A stretch of DNA of 17,863 nucleotides from Pseudomonadota bacterium (GCA_023426505.1 JAFAAP010000183.1:1-17863); one strand, 5' to 3'; counted from the stretch's first letter, positions 1 through 8,333 are shown. The notes: generated from the sequence alone by a model not told the origin. Made by a program: numbers and translations.

Positions 1-1
1 G

Positions 2-1360
2 CGGGACTTCGTCGAGGACCGTGCCGGGCGCGACCTCGACGGCCTGCTCAAGAACATCGAAAGCCAGCGCGATTTCGCGCGCTCGATCCGCGACATGCTC
101 GCGTCCCTCGACATGGCCGACGAGGCCTCCCTCAATCCTGAGGACGAGGAGAACGAGGAGGAGAACGAGTCCGACCAGGACCAGCAGCAGGGCGAGGGCG
201 AGTCGGAGCAGGAATCGCAAGGAGACCGGGCCGAGGTCGAGGTCAGCGAGGACGCCAGCGACGAGATGGAGGACGGCGCCACCGAAGACGCGGATGGGCC
301 CTCCGGCGAGCTGCCCGAGGAGGCCGACGAGGCCGATTCCGAGGACGCGGCCGAATCCTGGCGTCCGCCATCCCGGCACAACGAGGCCCGCGGCCCCGAC
401 TACAAGCCCTTCACGACCAAGTTCGACGAGGTCATCCATGCGGAGGACCTCTGCGACTCGGACGAGCTGACGCGCCTGCGCGCCTATCTCGACAAGCAGC
501 TCGCGCATCTGCAGGGCGTGGTCGGGCGTCTGGCGAACCGGCTGCAGCGCCGCCTGATGGCGCAGCAGAACCGGTCCTGGGAGTTCGACCTGGAGGAGGG
601 CACGCTCGATCCGGCGCGCCTGCCGCGCGTGGTCATGGACCCGTTCCAGCCCCTGAGCTTCAAGCAGGAGCAGGACACGAACTTCCGCGACACGGTGGTC
701 ACCCTGCTCCTCGACAATTCCGGCTCCATGCGCGGCCGCCCGATCACGGTGGCGGCGACCTGCGCCGATATCTTGGCCCGGACGCTCGAGCGCTGCGGCG
801 TGAAGGTCGAGATCCTCGGCTTCACGACACGGGCCTGGAAGGGCGGTCAGGCGCGCGAGTCCTGGCTCCAGAGCGGCAAGCCCGCCAATCCGGGCCGGCT
901 CAACGACCTGCGCCACATCATCTACAAGTCGGCGGACGCACCCTGGCGCCGGGCACGGAAGAATCTCGGCCTGATGATGCGCGAGGGTCTGCTCAAGGAG
1001 AACATCGACGGCGAGGCGCTCGACTGGGCTCACAAGCGCCTGCTCGGCCGGCCGGAGCAGCGCCGCATCCTGATGGTGATCTCCGACGGCGCGCCGGTCG
1101 ACGACTCGACCCTGTCGGTCAATCCGGGCAACTACCTGGAGCGGCACCTGCGCTTCATCATCGAGGAGATCGAGACCCGCTCACCCGTGGAGCTCATCGC
1201 CATCGGCATCGGCCATGACGTGACCCGCTACTACCGCCGCGCCGTCACCATCGTGGACGCGGAGGAGCTCGGCGGTGTCATGACCGAGAAGCTCGCGGAG
1301 CTCTTCGAGGAGAACCCGCCGCCGGTGTCGCGGGCGCCGCGGCGCAGGGCTGTCGCGTGA
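2..1360 (+). CDS. cobT: Cobaltochelatase subunit CobT (5' end outside window)
   Basis: CobT is a subunit of the aerobic ATP-dependent cobaltochelatase. With the AAA+ subunit CobS it drives CobN to insert cobalt into hydrogenobyrinic a,c-diamide during B12 synthesis in the cytoplasm. The reading frame is open from base 2 (RDFVEDRAGRDLDGLL..., typical CobT) to TGA at 1358-1360, so the start lies upstream of the window. After a short helical segment there is a long Asp/Glu-rich low-complexity stretch (about 140-360), as is usual for CobT. The C-terminal von Willebrand A domain carries the MIDAS motif DNSGSM (713-730) and a later ISDGAP segment. The stop overlaps the GTG start of the next gene by 4 bases, so the two are probably translationally coupled. 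By family convention cobS is expected just upstream, which cannot be seen here. The identification is confident. Confidence 0.95.
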   Translation, partial: RDFVEDRAGRDLDGLLKNIESQRDFARSIRDMLASLDMADEASLNPEDEENEEENESDQDQQQGEGESEQESQGDRAEVEVSEDASDEMEDGATEDADGPSGELPEEADEADSEDAAESWRPPSRHNEARGPDYKPFTTKFDEVIHAEDLCDSDELTRLRAYLDKQLAHLQGVVGRLANRLQRRLMAQQNRSWEFDLEEGTLDPARLPRVVMDPFQPLSFKQEQDTNFRDTVVTLLLDNSGSMRGRPITVAATCADILARTLERCGVKVEILGFTTRAWKGGQARESWLQSGKPANPGRLNDLRHIIYKSADAPWRRARKNLGLMMREGLLKENIDGEALDWAHKRLLGRPEQRRILMVISDGAPVDDSTLSVNPGNYLERHLRFIIEEIETRSPVELIAIGIGHDVTRYYRRAVTIVDAEELGGVMTEKLAELFEENPPPVSRAPRRRAVA

Positions 1361-2421
1361 GGCTCAGCCGGCGATCGTTCCTGATCGGCGGCGGCGCACT
1401 CGCAACGGCCACCCTCGCGGGCGGCTTCACAGACCTTCTCGTCCCGCGGCCCCGGCCGCTCGCGCAGGATACGGCCGTTCCGGTCACGGCCGTTCCCATC
1501 GACCGCCTGTCCGTGTCGGATCCGGACCGGACGCGGTTCGGAAGCCTCCTGTTCCGATCCGGCCTGGTACTGAAGTCCCCCGTTTCAGGCTTCGGCGGCT
1601 TCTCGGCCCTGTGGCGATCGTCCGATGGCGGGAAGCTCGTCGCCGTCTCGGACAACGCCCACTGGCTGCGCGCCCGGGTCGAGACGTCCGAGGGGCGGCT
1701 CTCCGGCCTTGGCGACGCCGTCCTGGCGCCGCTGCTGCTCGAAACCGGCAAGCCCCTCGCCAAGTCGCGCTTCTTCGACACGGAAAGCCTCGCCATTGCG
1801 GGTCGGACCGCCTTCGTGGGCGTCGAGCGCAGCCAGGACGTCATCCGGTTCGACTGGGATCCCGCCGGCCGTCTGGCGCACGGGCGCCCCATTCCGGTTC
1901 GTCTGGCGCACGGGCGCCCCATTCCGGTTCCGGAAGAGGTCAAGGACCTCCCGAACAACCGCGGGCTCGAAGCCATGGCGGTCGCGCCGCGCGGGTCGGC
2001 GCTCGCCGGCTCCCTGGTGGCGGTTGCGGAGCGGGACAAGCGCGGAAGCGCGACGCCGACGAAGGGCTTCATCCTCACGGGCCGGCATCGCGGCACGTTC
2101 GCCGTCGCCCGGTCGGATGATTACGAGATCGCCGACCTCGCCTTTCTGCCGGAGGGAGACCTTCTGCTGCTCGACCGCCAGTCCTCGTTCCTCGGCGGGT
2201 TTTCCATACGCCTGCGGCGCATCGACGGACGTGACGTCCAGCCGGGTGCGCTGGTCGACGGCCCGGTTCTCTACGAGAGCGATGCCGCGGAGCAGATCGA
2301 CAACATGGAGGGGCTGTCGGTCCACCAGGAAGGACCGGATACCGTCCTGACCCTGATCTCTGACGATAATTTCAGCCCGTTCCAGCGGACCATCCTGCTC
2401 GAGTTCTCCCTCGCCGGGTGA
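1357..2421 (+). CDS. Tat-exported esterase-like/phytase-family protein
   Basis: This 354-residue protein has an N-terminal twin-arginine signal (SRRSFLIGG at residues 4-12, then a hydrophobic Ala/Gly-rich stretch), so it is probably exported folded to the periplasm. The body resembles the phytase-like/esterase-like beta-propeller family: DTESLAI near residue 143, GLEAMAV near 205, and a C-terminal MEGLSV...LISDDNF...QRTILLEF pattern. Substrate and reaction are unknown; despite the family name, phytase activity should not be assumed. The GTG start (1357-1359) lies inside the cobT stop region (GTGA overlap), a common arrangement downstream of cobT in this order. Residues 172-181 (RLAHGRPIPV) are repeated exactly as 182-191 because 30 bases are duplicated in tandem, which suggests a recent in-frame expansion. 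Confidence 0.82.
   Translation: MRLSRRSFLIGGGALATATLAGGFTDLLVPRPRPLAQDTAVPVTAVPIDRLSVSDPDRTRFGSLLFRSGLVLKSPVSGFGGFSALWRSSDGGKLVAVSDNAHWLRARVETSEGRLSGLGDAVLAPLLLETGKPLAKSRFFDTESLAIAGRTAFVGVERSQDVIRFDWDPAGRLAHGRPIPVRLAHGRPIPVPEEVKDLPNNRGLEAMAVAPRGSALAGSLVAVAERDKRGSATPTKGFILTGRHRGTFAVARSDDYEIADLAFLPEGDLLLLDRQSSFLGGFSIRLRRIDGRDVQPGALVDGPVLYESDAAEQIDNMEGLSVHQEGPDTVLTLISDDNFSPFQRTILLEFSLAG
1870..1929 (+). repeat. Perfect 30-bp tandem duplication (2 copies)
   Basis: Bases 1870-1899 and 1900-1929 are identical. Each copy starts CGTCTGGCGCACGGGCGCCC and ends ATTCCGGTT. Thirty bases is a multiple of three, so the frame is kept and the protein gains ten residues (RLAHGRPIPV twice). Identity at every base, including third codon positions, points to a recent slippage or unequal-exchange event rather than an old protein repeat. 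Confidence 0.97.
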
Positions 2422-2424
2422 TGA

Positions 2425-2443
2425 CGGCCCAACCAGTGGGCCG
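2425..2443 (+). terminator. Possible hairpin terminator after cobT-phytase operon
   Basis: CGGCCC (2425-2430) pairs with GGGCCG (2438-2443) around a 7-base loop, starting 3 bases after the stop codon. The T-run is poor (only a TTT 12 bases later), so this is a weak intrinsic-terminator candidate or simply a 3' end-stabilising hairpin. Confidence 0.35.
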
Positions 2444-2512
2444 GAACAACGCCGTTTCATTGCGGGGAGCGCGCTCCGATCCGCTCCGTCAGGCCACGAC
2501 CCAAGGGTGCTC

Positions 2513-3136
2513 TTAGGCGGCCTGCCGGGACCGGGAGCGCATGAGGGTCAGGATGGCCCCGTAGGGGGCGATCGACAGGGCCGCCAGCGCCAGCTTCACG
2601 CTGTAGTCGGCCACCGCCAGGCTGACCCATGGCAGCGCCACGCACTCGTCCGCCAGCCCGAAGGCGCCGAACCCGTCGCTGATGGTCAGGCCGAGGCCAG
2701 GCAGGGTGCCGCAGTAGAACGCGAACGAGAAGAAGATCGCCGTGTCGAGGGCGGATGAGATCACCGAGGACACGAAGGGGGGCAGCCACCAGGCCTTGCG
2801 GCGCAGGCTGGCGAAGATCCGGATGTCGAGAAGCTGCGCCGTCAGGAACGCCATGCCCGACGCCATGGCGATGCGGGGCGTAGCCAGGATCACAGACAGG
2901 ACGATGGCCAGCACGAAGCCCGCATAGACGACGCGGCGCGCCCCCTGCGGCCCGAAACGGCGGTTCGACAGGTCCGTGACCAGGAACGAGAACGGATAGG
3001 TGAAGGCGCCCCAGGTCAGGTAGTTGCCCAGACCCATGTGGTGGAACGGGTACTGGACCAGGACGTTTGAGGCGAGCACGACCAGGGTCATTCCCGCGAG
3101 GGCGATCAGGAAATCGCGACGGTCGAATGCGGTCAT
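2513..3136 (-). CDS. Queuosine precursor transporter family (YhhQ/VUT) membrane protein
   Basis: This 207-residue integral membrane protein has about six hydrophobic segments. It carries the family pattern GNYLTWGAFTYPFSFLVTDL near the start of the mature chain, and an ALDTAIFF...D-K-A-P arrangement later. The VUT/YhhQ family imports queuosine precursors (preQ0/preQ1) across the inner membrane; that role is inferred from the family. A longer reading from a TTG at 3166 is possible, but the ATG at 3136 is preceded by GGAG five bases upstream and is preferred. The gene lies 107 bases downstream of rpmB on the same strand, with rpmB's terminator between them, so it probably has its own promoter. 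No preQ1 riboswitch was recognised in the leader. Confidence 0.85.
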   Translation of the reverse strand: MTAFDRRDFLIALAGMTLVVLASNVLVQYPFHHMGLGNYLTWGAFTYPFSFLVTDLSNRRFGPQGARRVVYAGFVLAIVLSVILATPRIAMASGMAFLTAQLLDIRIFASLRRKAWWLPPFVSSVISSALDTAIFFSFAFYCGTLPGLGLTISDGFGAFGLADECVALPWVSLAVADYSVKLALAALSIAPYGAILTLMRSRSRQAA

Positions 3137-3158
3137 GGCTGCTCCATCCCTGCCCGGA

Positions 3159-3178
3159 TCGGCCAAGCTCAGGGCCGA
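3159..3178 (-). promoter_or_regulatory. Leader hairpin upstream of transporter gene
   Basis: TCGGCC (3159-3164) and GGCCGA (3173-3178) form a perfect 6-bp stem with an 8-base loop. It lies 22 bases before the transporter ATG, just upstream of its ribosome binding site. It may be a leader structure or chance; no regulatory family is recognised. Confidence 0.3.
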
Positions 3179-3186
3179 ACCAACGC

Positions 3187-3212
3187 AAAACGGGCGGCTG
3201 CAAGGCCGCCCG
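3187..3212 (-). terminator. Intrinsic terminator of rpmB
   Basis: On the minus strand an 8-bp GC stem (bases 3205-3212 with 3191-3198, loop of six) is followed directly by TTTT (3190-3187). It begins about 32 bases after the rpmB stop codon and is correctly oriented for rpmB. Confidence 0.8.
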
Positions 3213-3243
3213 AATGAAAAATTGTCTCGAGAGAAGACCGAGC

Positions 3244-3534
3244 TTAGCTCGCAGCAGCGAGCTTCTTCTCGATCTCGCGCTTGATCGTCAGAGCGCCCGA
3301 CGACAGCTCGTCAGCCTTGGCCTTGGCCAGGAAGGCATCGAGGCCGCCACGGTGCTCAACCGAGCGAAGCGCGTGGGCGGAAACGCGCAGGCGCACGGAG
3401 CGCTGCAGCGTGTCGGAAACGAGCGTGACGTTGCAGAGGTTCGGCAGGAACTTCCGCTTCGTCTTGCGGTTCGAGTGGCTCACCAGATGGCCACTCAGCA
3501 CGGCCTTGCCGGTCAGTTCGCAACGGCGCGACAT
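3244..3534 (-). CDS. rpmB: 50S ribosomal protein L28
   Basis: This 96-residue basic protein begins MSRRCELTGKAVLSGHLVSH, the conserved L28 N-terminus, followed by SNRKTKRKFLPNLCNVTL, where L28 contacts 23S rRNA in the large subunit. The C-terminal helical extension (DAFLAKAKADELSSGALTIK) is typical of alphaproteobacterial L28, and the length fits that group. AGGA seven bases before the ATG is a good ribosome binding site. The gene is monocistronic as judged by its own terminator at 3187-3212. It is divergent from the DUF3108 gene, with 248 bases between starts. The call is secure. Confidence 0.97.
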   Translation of the reverse strand: MSRRCELTGKAVLSGHLVSHSNRKTKRKFLPNLCNVTLVSDTLQRSVRLRVSAHALRSVEHRGGLDAFLAKAKADELSSGALTIKREIEKKLAAAS

Positions 3535-3782
3535 GGTTTCAATCCTATCGTATCGAGGGGTCGCGACCTTGAGTTTCGCGGGTTTGCTTCAACGCAGATC
3601 CCGCGCGGCCGGACACCAGAAGTCCTTGGAAGAGTGCGTGCCTATAGGCCGAAACGCTCCCCCGCGTCAAGAATAGCAGGGTGTCGCATCTCGATTTTTT
3701 GCAGCAACGTCGTCACGATATAAGCTGATTCCCGTGAGATGAAACCTAAAAAGATCTCCGGGACAGCTTCCAGGAAAGCCCT

Positions 3783-4604
3783 ATGCGCCTCATCGCCTCC
3801 GTTCTCACGACCTTGGCCTTAGCCGCGAGCGCCGCGCCCGGCCAGGCGCAGACCCTTAAGGCCGAATACGACGTCACCCTGATGGGCCTCTCCCTCGGGA
3901 AGGCTGACCTCGCCTCGACCTTCGACGGCTCGAAATACAAGTTGCAGGCCGGGGTAAAGCTGTCTGGGCTGGCCAAGATGCTCACCGGAGGCAAGGGGGC
4001 CGCCACGGCGTCCGGCACCATCGTGGGACCGCAGCCGCAGCCGAGCTCCTTCGCGGTGACGTCCCGCTCGTCCAGCGACCAGCGCACGGTCCGCATGGGC
4101 CTGACCGGCGGCAACGTGGCGGCGGTGGAGATCGTGCCGCCCATCGAGGAGAAGGCGGACCGGGTGCCGGTCAAGGAGGACCACAAGAAGGGCGTCATCG
4201 ATCCCGTGAGCGCCCTCCTGATGCCGGCTGTGGCCTCCGGCAGCCTGACCGATGCGGCCAATTGCAACCGCACCATCCCGGTCTTCGACGGCGCGGCGCG
4301 CTTCAACGTGGTTCTCTCCTATGCGGAGACGAAGACGGCCGCCCTGCCTGGCTATTCGGGTCCGGTCCTGGTCTGCAACGCCCGCTACGTGCCGATTTCC
4401 GGCCACCGCGCCCTGCGGCCCTCCACGAAATTCATGGAGGAGAACAAGGACATGTCCGTCTGGCTCGCTCCCGTTGAGGGGCAGCGCCTGCTCTTCCCGG
4501 TCCGGGTCGCCGTGCGCACCATGATCGGCATGAGCGTCGTCGAGGCGGCGAGCTTCTCGGTCGAGGGCGACGCCAAGATCATTCCCACTGCGGCTCGGCC
4601 TTAA
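3783..4604 (+). CDS. DUF3108 domain-containing exported protein
   Basis: This 273-residue protein has a clear Sec signal peptide (MRLIASVLTTLALAASAAPGQAQ, cleavage expected after AQA or nearby), so it is probably periplasmic. The mature part starts with a beta-rich AEYDVTLMGLSLGKADL segment characteristic of DUF3108. It continues through a conserved DPVSALLMP motif (about residue 140) and CNRTIPVFDGAARF. Cys163 (CNRT) and Cys205 (CNAR) could form a disulfide. The biochemical function of the family is unknown. AGGA lies 7-8 bases before the ATG. The gene is followed by about 100 non-coding bases and then the helicase gene on the same strand, so cotranscription is possible but not shown. Confidence 0.85.
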   Translation: MRLIASVLTTLALAASAAPGQAQTLKAEYDVTLMGLSLGKADLASTFDGSKYKLQAGVKLSGLAKMLTGGKGAATASGTIVGPQPQPSSFAVTSRSSSDQRTVRMGLTGGNVAAVEIVPPIEEKADRVPVKEDHKKGVIDPVSALLMPAVASGSLTDAANCNRTIPVFDGAARFNVVLSYAETKTAALPGYSGPVLVCNARYVPISGHRALRPSTKFMEENKDMSVWLAPVEGQRLLFPVRVAVRTMIGMSVVEAASFSVEGDAKIIPTAARP

Positions 4605-4642
4605 GGGGGAAAACGCCTGCGATTTCAGCAGGGGGATTCCGC

Positions 4643-4657
4643 TTCTCCGCTGGAGAA
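4643..4657 (+). repeat. Short inverted repeat after DUF3108 gene
   Basis: TTCTCC (4643-4648) and GGAGAA (4652-4657) form a stem with loop GCT, and outer CCG/CGG bases extend it imperfectly. There is no T-run on either side, so it is not a convincing intrinsic terminator. It may act as an RNA 3' structure. Confidence 0.25.
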
Positions 4658-4702
4658 TTCGGATCGAAACACCATATAAGGGACTAGCCTGCAGTTGGGC
4701 CC

Positions 4703-7700
4703 ATGGGTCGGGCTGCGTTCTGGAGAAGGCGGCCTGCGCCTGCAAACGATCGGGCCGCCCCTCGCGTTTTCATACGGGACCCACCCGCACTGTCGTATCC
4801 AGGCATGCCCCGCCGCTCCCTTCCTCCGCAAATCCGCGCGCGCGGCGTCACGGCCGTGCTCGGACCCACCAATACCGGCAAGACGCATCTGGCCATCGAG
4901 CGCATGCTCGGGCACGAGAGCGGCATGATCGGCTTGCCCCTGCGCCTGCTCGCGCGCGAGGTCTATCAGCGGGTGGTCGAGAAGGCCGGCGTCCACAACG
5001 TCGCCCTGGTGACCGGCGAGGAGAAGATCAAGCCCGACCGGCCGCGCTACTGGATCTCCACCGTCGAGGCCATGCCCCGGGACCTCGATCTCGCCTTCGT
5101 GGCCGTGGACGAGATCCAGCTCGCGAGCGACCTCGACCGGGGGCACGTCTTCACGGACCGGCTCCTGAACCAGCGCGGGCGCGAGGAGACCCTGCTCATC
5201 GGGTCCAACACCATGCGGCCGCTGATCGAGGCGCTGATCCCGGGTGTGCACGTGATCACCCGGCCGCGGCTGTCGAAGCTCACCTTCGCGGGCGAGAAGA
5301 AGGTGTCCCGCCTGCCCAGGCGCTCGGCCATCGTGGCCTTCTCGGCCGAGGAGGTCTACGCCATCGCCGAGCTGATCCGGCGCCAGCGCGGCGGCGCGGC
5401 CGTGGTCCTCGGAGCCCTCTCGCCCCGGACCCGCAACGCCCAGGTGGAGCTCTACCAGTCGGGCGACGTGGAGTATCTCGTGGCGACCGATGCGGTCGGC
5501 ATGGGCCTCAATCTCGACGTCGATCACGTCGCCTTCGCGTCCGACAAGAAATACGACGGCTTCCGCTTCCGGAAGCTCTACAACCCGGAATTGGCCCAGA
5601 TCGCCGGCCGCGCCGGCCGCCACATGCGCGACGGCACCTTCGGGACGACGGGACGCTGTCCATCGTTCGATGCCGAAACCGTCGAGGCCCTGGAGAACCA
5701 CACCTTCGATCCCTTGCGCATCCTGCAATGGCGCAACCCGGATCTCGACTTCTCGTCCTTGGGCCGCCTGCGCGATTCCCTCGCCGAGCAGCCGCGGGAA
5801 TACGGGCTCGTGCGGGCGCCCATGGGCGAGGACGTGGCCGCCCTGGAGGTGCTGGCCCGGGATGACGACATCCAGGCCTTCGGGCGGTCCAAGGTGGCCG
5901 TGGAGCGGCTGTGGCAGGTCTGTCAGGTGCCCGATTACAGAAAAGTGTCCCCGCAGACCCATGCGGACCTGGTCGGGCAGCTCTATCGTTTCCTCATGAA
6001 GGATGGAGCGGTCCCGGCGGATTGGTTTTCCCGCCATTTATCGGCTATGGACCGCACGGATGGCGACATCGACACCCTGTCCAACCGGATCGCCCAGGTC
6101 CGGACCTGGTCCTTCGTTGCTAACCGTCCCGACTGGTTGAAGGACCCGGAGCATTGGCAGGGTGTTGCGCGTCAGGTAGAGGACAAGCTATCGGACGCGC
6201 TCCATGAACGTCTCGCCCAGCGCTTTGTCGACAGGCGAACCAGCGTTCTCATGCGGCGCTTGAGAGAGAACACGATGCTCGAAGCGGAAATTACGACCAC
6301 CGGCGACGTCACTGTCGAGGGTCAGCACATCGGCCACCTGCACGGATTCCATTTCGTGCCCGACCCTCAGGCCGACACGGCGGAGGCCAAGACCCTGCGG
6401 AATGCCGCCAGCAAGGCGCTGGCCGGCGAGATCGAGGCGCGGGCCGACCGCTTCGCCGAGACGCCGGACGCTTCCCTCGTGCTCTCGAACGACGGCACCA
6501 TCCGGTGGATGGGCGATCCGGTCGCCAAGCTGGAGCCCGGCGACAAGCTCTTCGAGCCGCGCCTGCGCATCCTCTCGGACGAGCAGCTGACGGGTCCCGC
6601 CCGCGACAAGGTGGAAGGCCGCCTGCGCGCCTGGCTCAAGGCCTACATCGTGCGCCTGCTCGGCCCGCTCATGCAGCTCGAGGAGAGCCAGGAGCTCACG
6701 GGACTCGCCCGCGGCATCGCGTTCCAGATCGGCGAGGCGCTGGGCGTGCTCGAACGCGCCAAGGTCCTCAACGACGTGCGCAGCCTCGACCAGGATGCCC
6801 GCGCGGCCCTGCGCAAGGCCGGCGTCCGCTTCGGCGCCTATCACCTCTACCTCCCGGCCCTGCTGAAGCCCGCGCCCCGCACCCTCGCGGCGCAGCTCTG
6901 GGCGCTGCAGAACGGCGGCCTCGACCAGAAGGGCATCGACGAGATCGCCCATCTGGCCCAGTCGGGACGCACCTCGATCCCGGTCGATGCCGAGATCGCC
7001 TCCGGCCTCTACCGCGCCGCTGGCTTCCGGGTCTGCGGCGGCCGGGCCGTGCGCGTCGACATCCTGGAGCGCCTCGCGGACCTGATCCGTCCCGCCATCA
7101 CTTACCGTCCGGGCGTGACCCCCGGCGAGCCGCCTGCCGGCGCCGCCGACGGGGAGGGCTTCGTTCCGACGGTCGCCATGACGTCGCTCGTCGGCTGCGC
7201 CGGCGAGGATTTCGCCATGATCCTCAAGTCCCTCGGCTATGTGGCCGAGCGCCGTGCCGGCCCGGCCATCACGGTGCCCCTCGCGGCTGCCGCACCGACG
7301 GAGGCGGCTCCCGCCGCTGAGGCTCCGGCTGCGGATGCCGAAGCCGCCCAGGCCGCTCCCGTGGAGGCCGAGGCTGCTCCGGAGGCACCTGCCGACGCGG
7401 CTCCCGAGGCGCCCGTCCTGACCCAGGAGGTCGGGGCCGTGGCCGCGGAGGCGCCCGATGGCACAGCCACAGTCAACGAAGCCGTGGAGGTCGCCCACGA
7501 GGGTGCCACTCCGGCAGAGGGCCAGGAAGCTGCTGCCGAGGCTCCCGTCGCCGAGGGTTCGGCGGAGCCCGAGATGATCGAGGTCTGGCGCCAGGGCCGA
7601 CGTCACCACGAGGGCGGGCAGGCCCGTCATGGCCGCGGCCGCCCCCACCGGGGCGAGCGCCAGGACCGCCGTCCTCGTCACGGCGAGACCCAGGGCGAGG

Positions 7701-7966
7701 CGGGCGAGCGTCCCAACCGCCAGGGGCCCCGTCCGGATCGCCGGCCCGACCACCGTCGCGAGGCGCAAGGAGAGGGCGGCCGTCCGCAGCAGGACCGCGG
7801 GCCCCGTCCAGGGCGCCACGACGAGCGTCGTGGCCCCCGTCCGGACAAGCGCCACGAGGGCCGCCGCGACGGCGGCCACGAGCGGCGCGAGAAGCAGCCC
7901 GACCCGAACTCGCCCTTCGCCAAGCTCATGGCCCTCAAGGCCCAGCTCGAGGACAGCAAGAAGTGA
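4703..7966 (+). CDS. Suv3-like superfamily 2 ATP-dependent helicase
   Basis: This 1087-residue protein resembles the Suv3 type of DExH RNA helicase. Motifs seen are Walker A GPTNTGKTH (residues 54-62, Lys60), Walker B DEIQ (136-139), ATDAVGMGLN (261-270) and motif VI QIAGRAGRHMRDG (299-311). In mitochondria Suv3 works in RNA degradation; the bacterial role is not established, so RNA metabolism is an inference. After the conserved helical C-domain comes an Ala/Glu/Pro-rich acidic linker (about 857-960). A highly basic Arg/Gly/His/Pro-rich tail (about 962-1065) follows, probably an RNA-binding disordered region, and the protein ends in a conserved DPNSPFAKLMALKAQLE segment. The start is uncertain: no good Shine-Dalgarno precedes 4703, and an in-frame ATG at 4805 (MPRRSLPPQ), 15 residues before the motif-I region, is at least as plausible. 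It is probably cotranscribed with the S4 gene 14 bases downstream. Confidence 0.9.
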   Translation: MGRAAFWRRRPAPANDRAAPRVFIRDPPALSYPGMPRRSLPPQIRARGVTAVLGPTNTGKTHLAIERMLGHESGMIGLPLRLLAREVYQRVVEKAGVHNVALVTGEEKIKPDRPRYWISTVEAMPRDLDLAFVAVDEIQLASDLDRGHVFTDRLLNQRGREETLLIGSNTMRPLIEALIPGVHVITRPRLSKLTFAGEKKVSRLPRRSAIVAFSAEEVYAIAELIRRQRGGAAVVLGALSPRTRNAQVELYQSGDVEYLVATDAVGMGLNLDVDHVAFASDKKYDGFRFRKLYNPELAQIAGRAGRHMRDGTFGTTGRCPSFDAETVEALENHTFDPLRILQWRNPDLDFSSLGRLRDSLAEQPREYGLVRAPMGEDVAALEVLARDDDIQAFGRSKVAVERLWQVCQVPDYRKVSPQTHADLVGQLYRFLMKDGAVPADWFSRHLSAMDRTDGDIDTLSNRIAQVRTWSFVANRPDWLKDPEHWQGVARQVEDKLSDALHERLAQRFVDRRTSVLMRRLRENTMLEAEITTTGDVTVEGQHIGHLHGFHFVPDPQADTAEAKTLRNAASKALAGEIEARADRFAETPDASLVLSNDGTIRWMGDPVAKLEPGDKLFEPRLRILSDEQLTGPARDKVEGRLRAWLKAYIVRLLGPLMQLEESQELTGLARGIAFQIGEALGVLERAKVLNDVRSLDQDARAALRKAGVRFGAYHLYLPALLKPAPRTLAAQLWALQNGGLDQKGIDEIAHLAQSGRTSIPVDAEIASGLYRAAGFRVCGGRAVRVDILERLADLIRPAITYRPGVTPGEPPAGAADGEGFVPTVAMTSLVGCAGEDFAMILKSLGYVAERRAGPAITVPLAAAAPTEAAPAAEAPAADAEAAQAAPVEAEAAPEAPADAAPEAPVLTQEVGAVAAEAPDGTATVNEAVEVAHEGATPAEGQEAAAEAPVAEGSAEPEMIEVWRQGRRHHEGGQARHGRGRPHRGERQDRRPRHGETQGEAGERPNRQGPRPDRRPDHRREAQGEGGRPQQDRGPRPGRHDERRGPRPDKRHEGRRDGGHERREKQPDPNSPFAKLMALKAQLEDSKK

Positions 7967-7980
7967 GGCGATGACCTGCG

Positions 7981-8283
7981 ATGCGGGAGGACCGGCAGCG
8001 GCTCGACAAGTGGCTCTGGTTCGCGCGCTTCGCGAAGTCCCGCACGCTCGCGGCGAAGCTCGTCGCGAGCGGCTTCGTCCGGGTCAACGGACAGCGCGCC
8101 GAGAGCGCCGCCAAGGCCGTTGCGGTGGGTGACGTGATCACCCTGGCCCTTGCCCGCTCCACCCTCGTGGTCCGGGTCGAGGGGCTCGGCGTTCGCCGCG
8201 GCCCTGCGCCGGAAGCAAGGCTGCTCTACATGAGCCTTGAGCCGGGGGTGGAGACGCTTGTCAGCGGCGACGACAGCCGCTAG
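7981..8283 (+). CDS. RNA-binding S4 domain protein (Hsp15/HslR-like)
   Basis: This 100-residue basic protein has an S4 fold beginning RLDKWLWFARFAKSRTLAAK (residues 7-26) and continuing SGFVRVNGQRAESAAKAVAVGD, the alpha-L RNA-binding pattern of Hsp15/HslR. E. coli Hsp15 binds stalled 50S subunits carrying nascent chains and helps recycle them, so a similar ribosome-associated role is inferred. It is shorter than E. coli Hsp15 (133 residues), ending soon after the S4 region with a short variable tail. It starts 14 bases after the helicase stop with only a weak GAGG upstream, which suggests cotranscription with the helicase. The pairing of two RNA-handling genes is consistent with that. Confidence 0.88.
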   Translation: MREDRQRLDKWLWFARFAKSRTLAAKLVASGFVRVNGQRAESAAKAVAVGDVITLALARSTLVVRVEGLGVRRGPAPEARLLYMSLEPGVETLVSGDDSR

Positions 8284-8333
8284 AGCGACCTCAGGCCTTT
8301 TTGTTTTTCGAACCGACCCTCAAAGGACCGTTC

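Noticed and set aside
1278..2460. Long reading frames on the minus strand (1278-2096, 1585-2460) opposite the phytase-like gene.
   Set aside because: High-GC shadow frames. Their translations are Arg/Gly/Pro-rich with no family pattern, while the plus strand carries a Tat signal and conserved motifs.
3137..3243. A preQ1 riboswitch in front of the queuosine precursor transporter gene.
   Set aside because: Neither the short pseudoknot pattern nor its A-rich tail could be found; only a terminator and a simple stem are present.
3819..4745. A 308-codon minus-strand frame opposite the DUF3108 gene.
   Set aside because: Low-complexity Arg/His/Gly-rich translation and no start signal; the plus-strand protein has a clear signal peptide and family pattern.
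4625..7879. Very long minus-strand frames (4625-6037, 6188-7879) opposite the helicase gene.
   Set aside because: Antisense shadows of a GC-rich gene. The plus strand has all helicase motifs in order.
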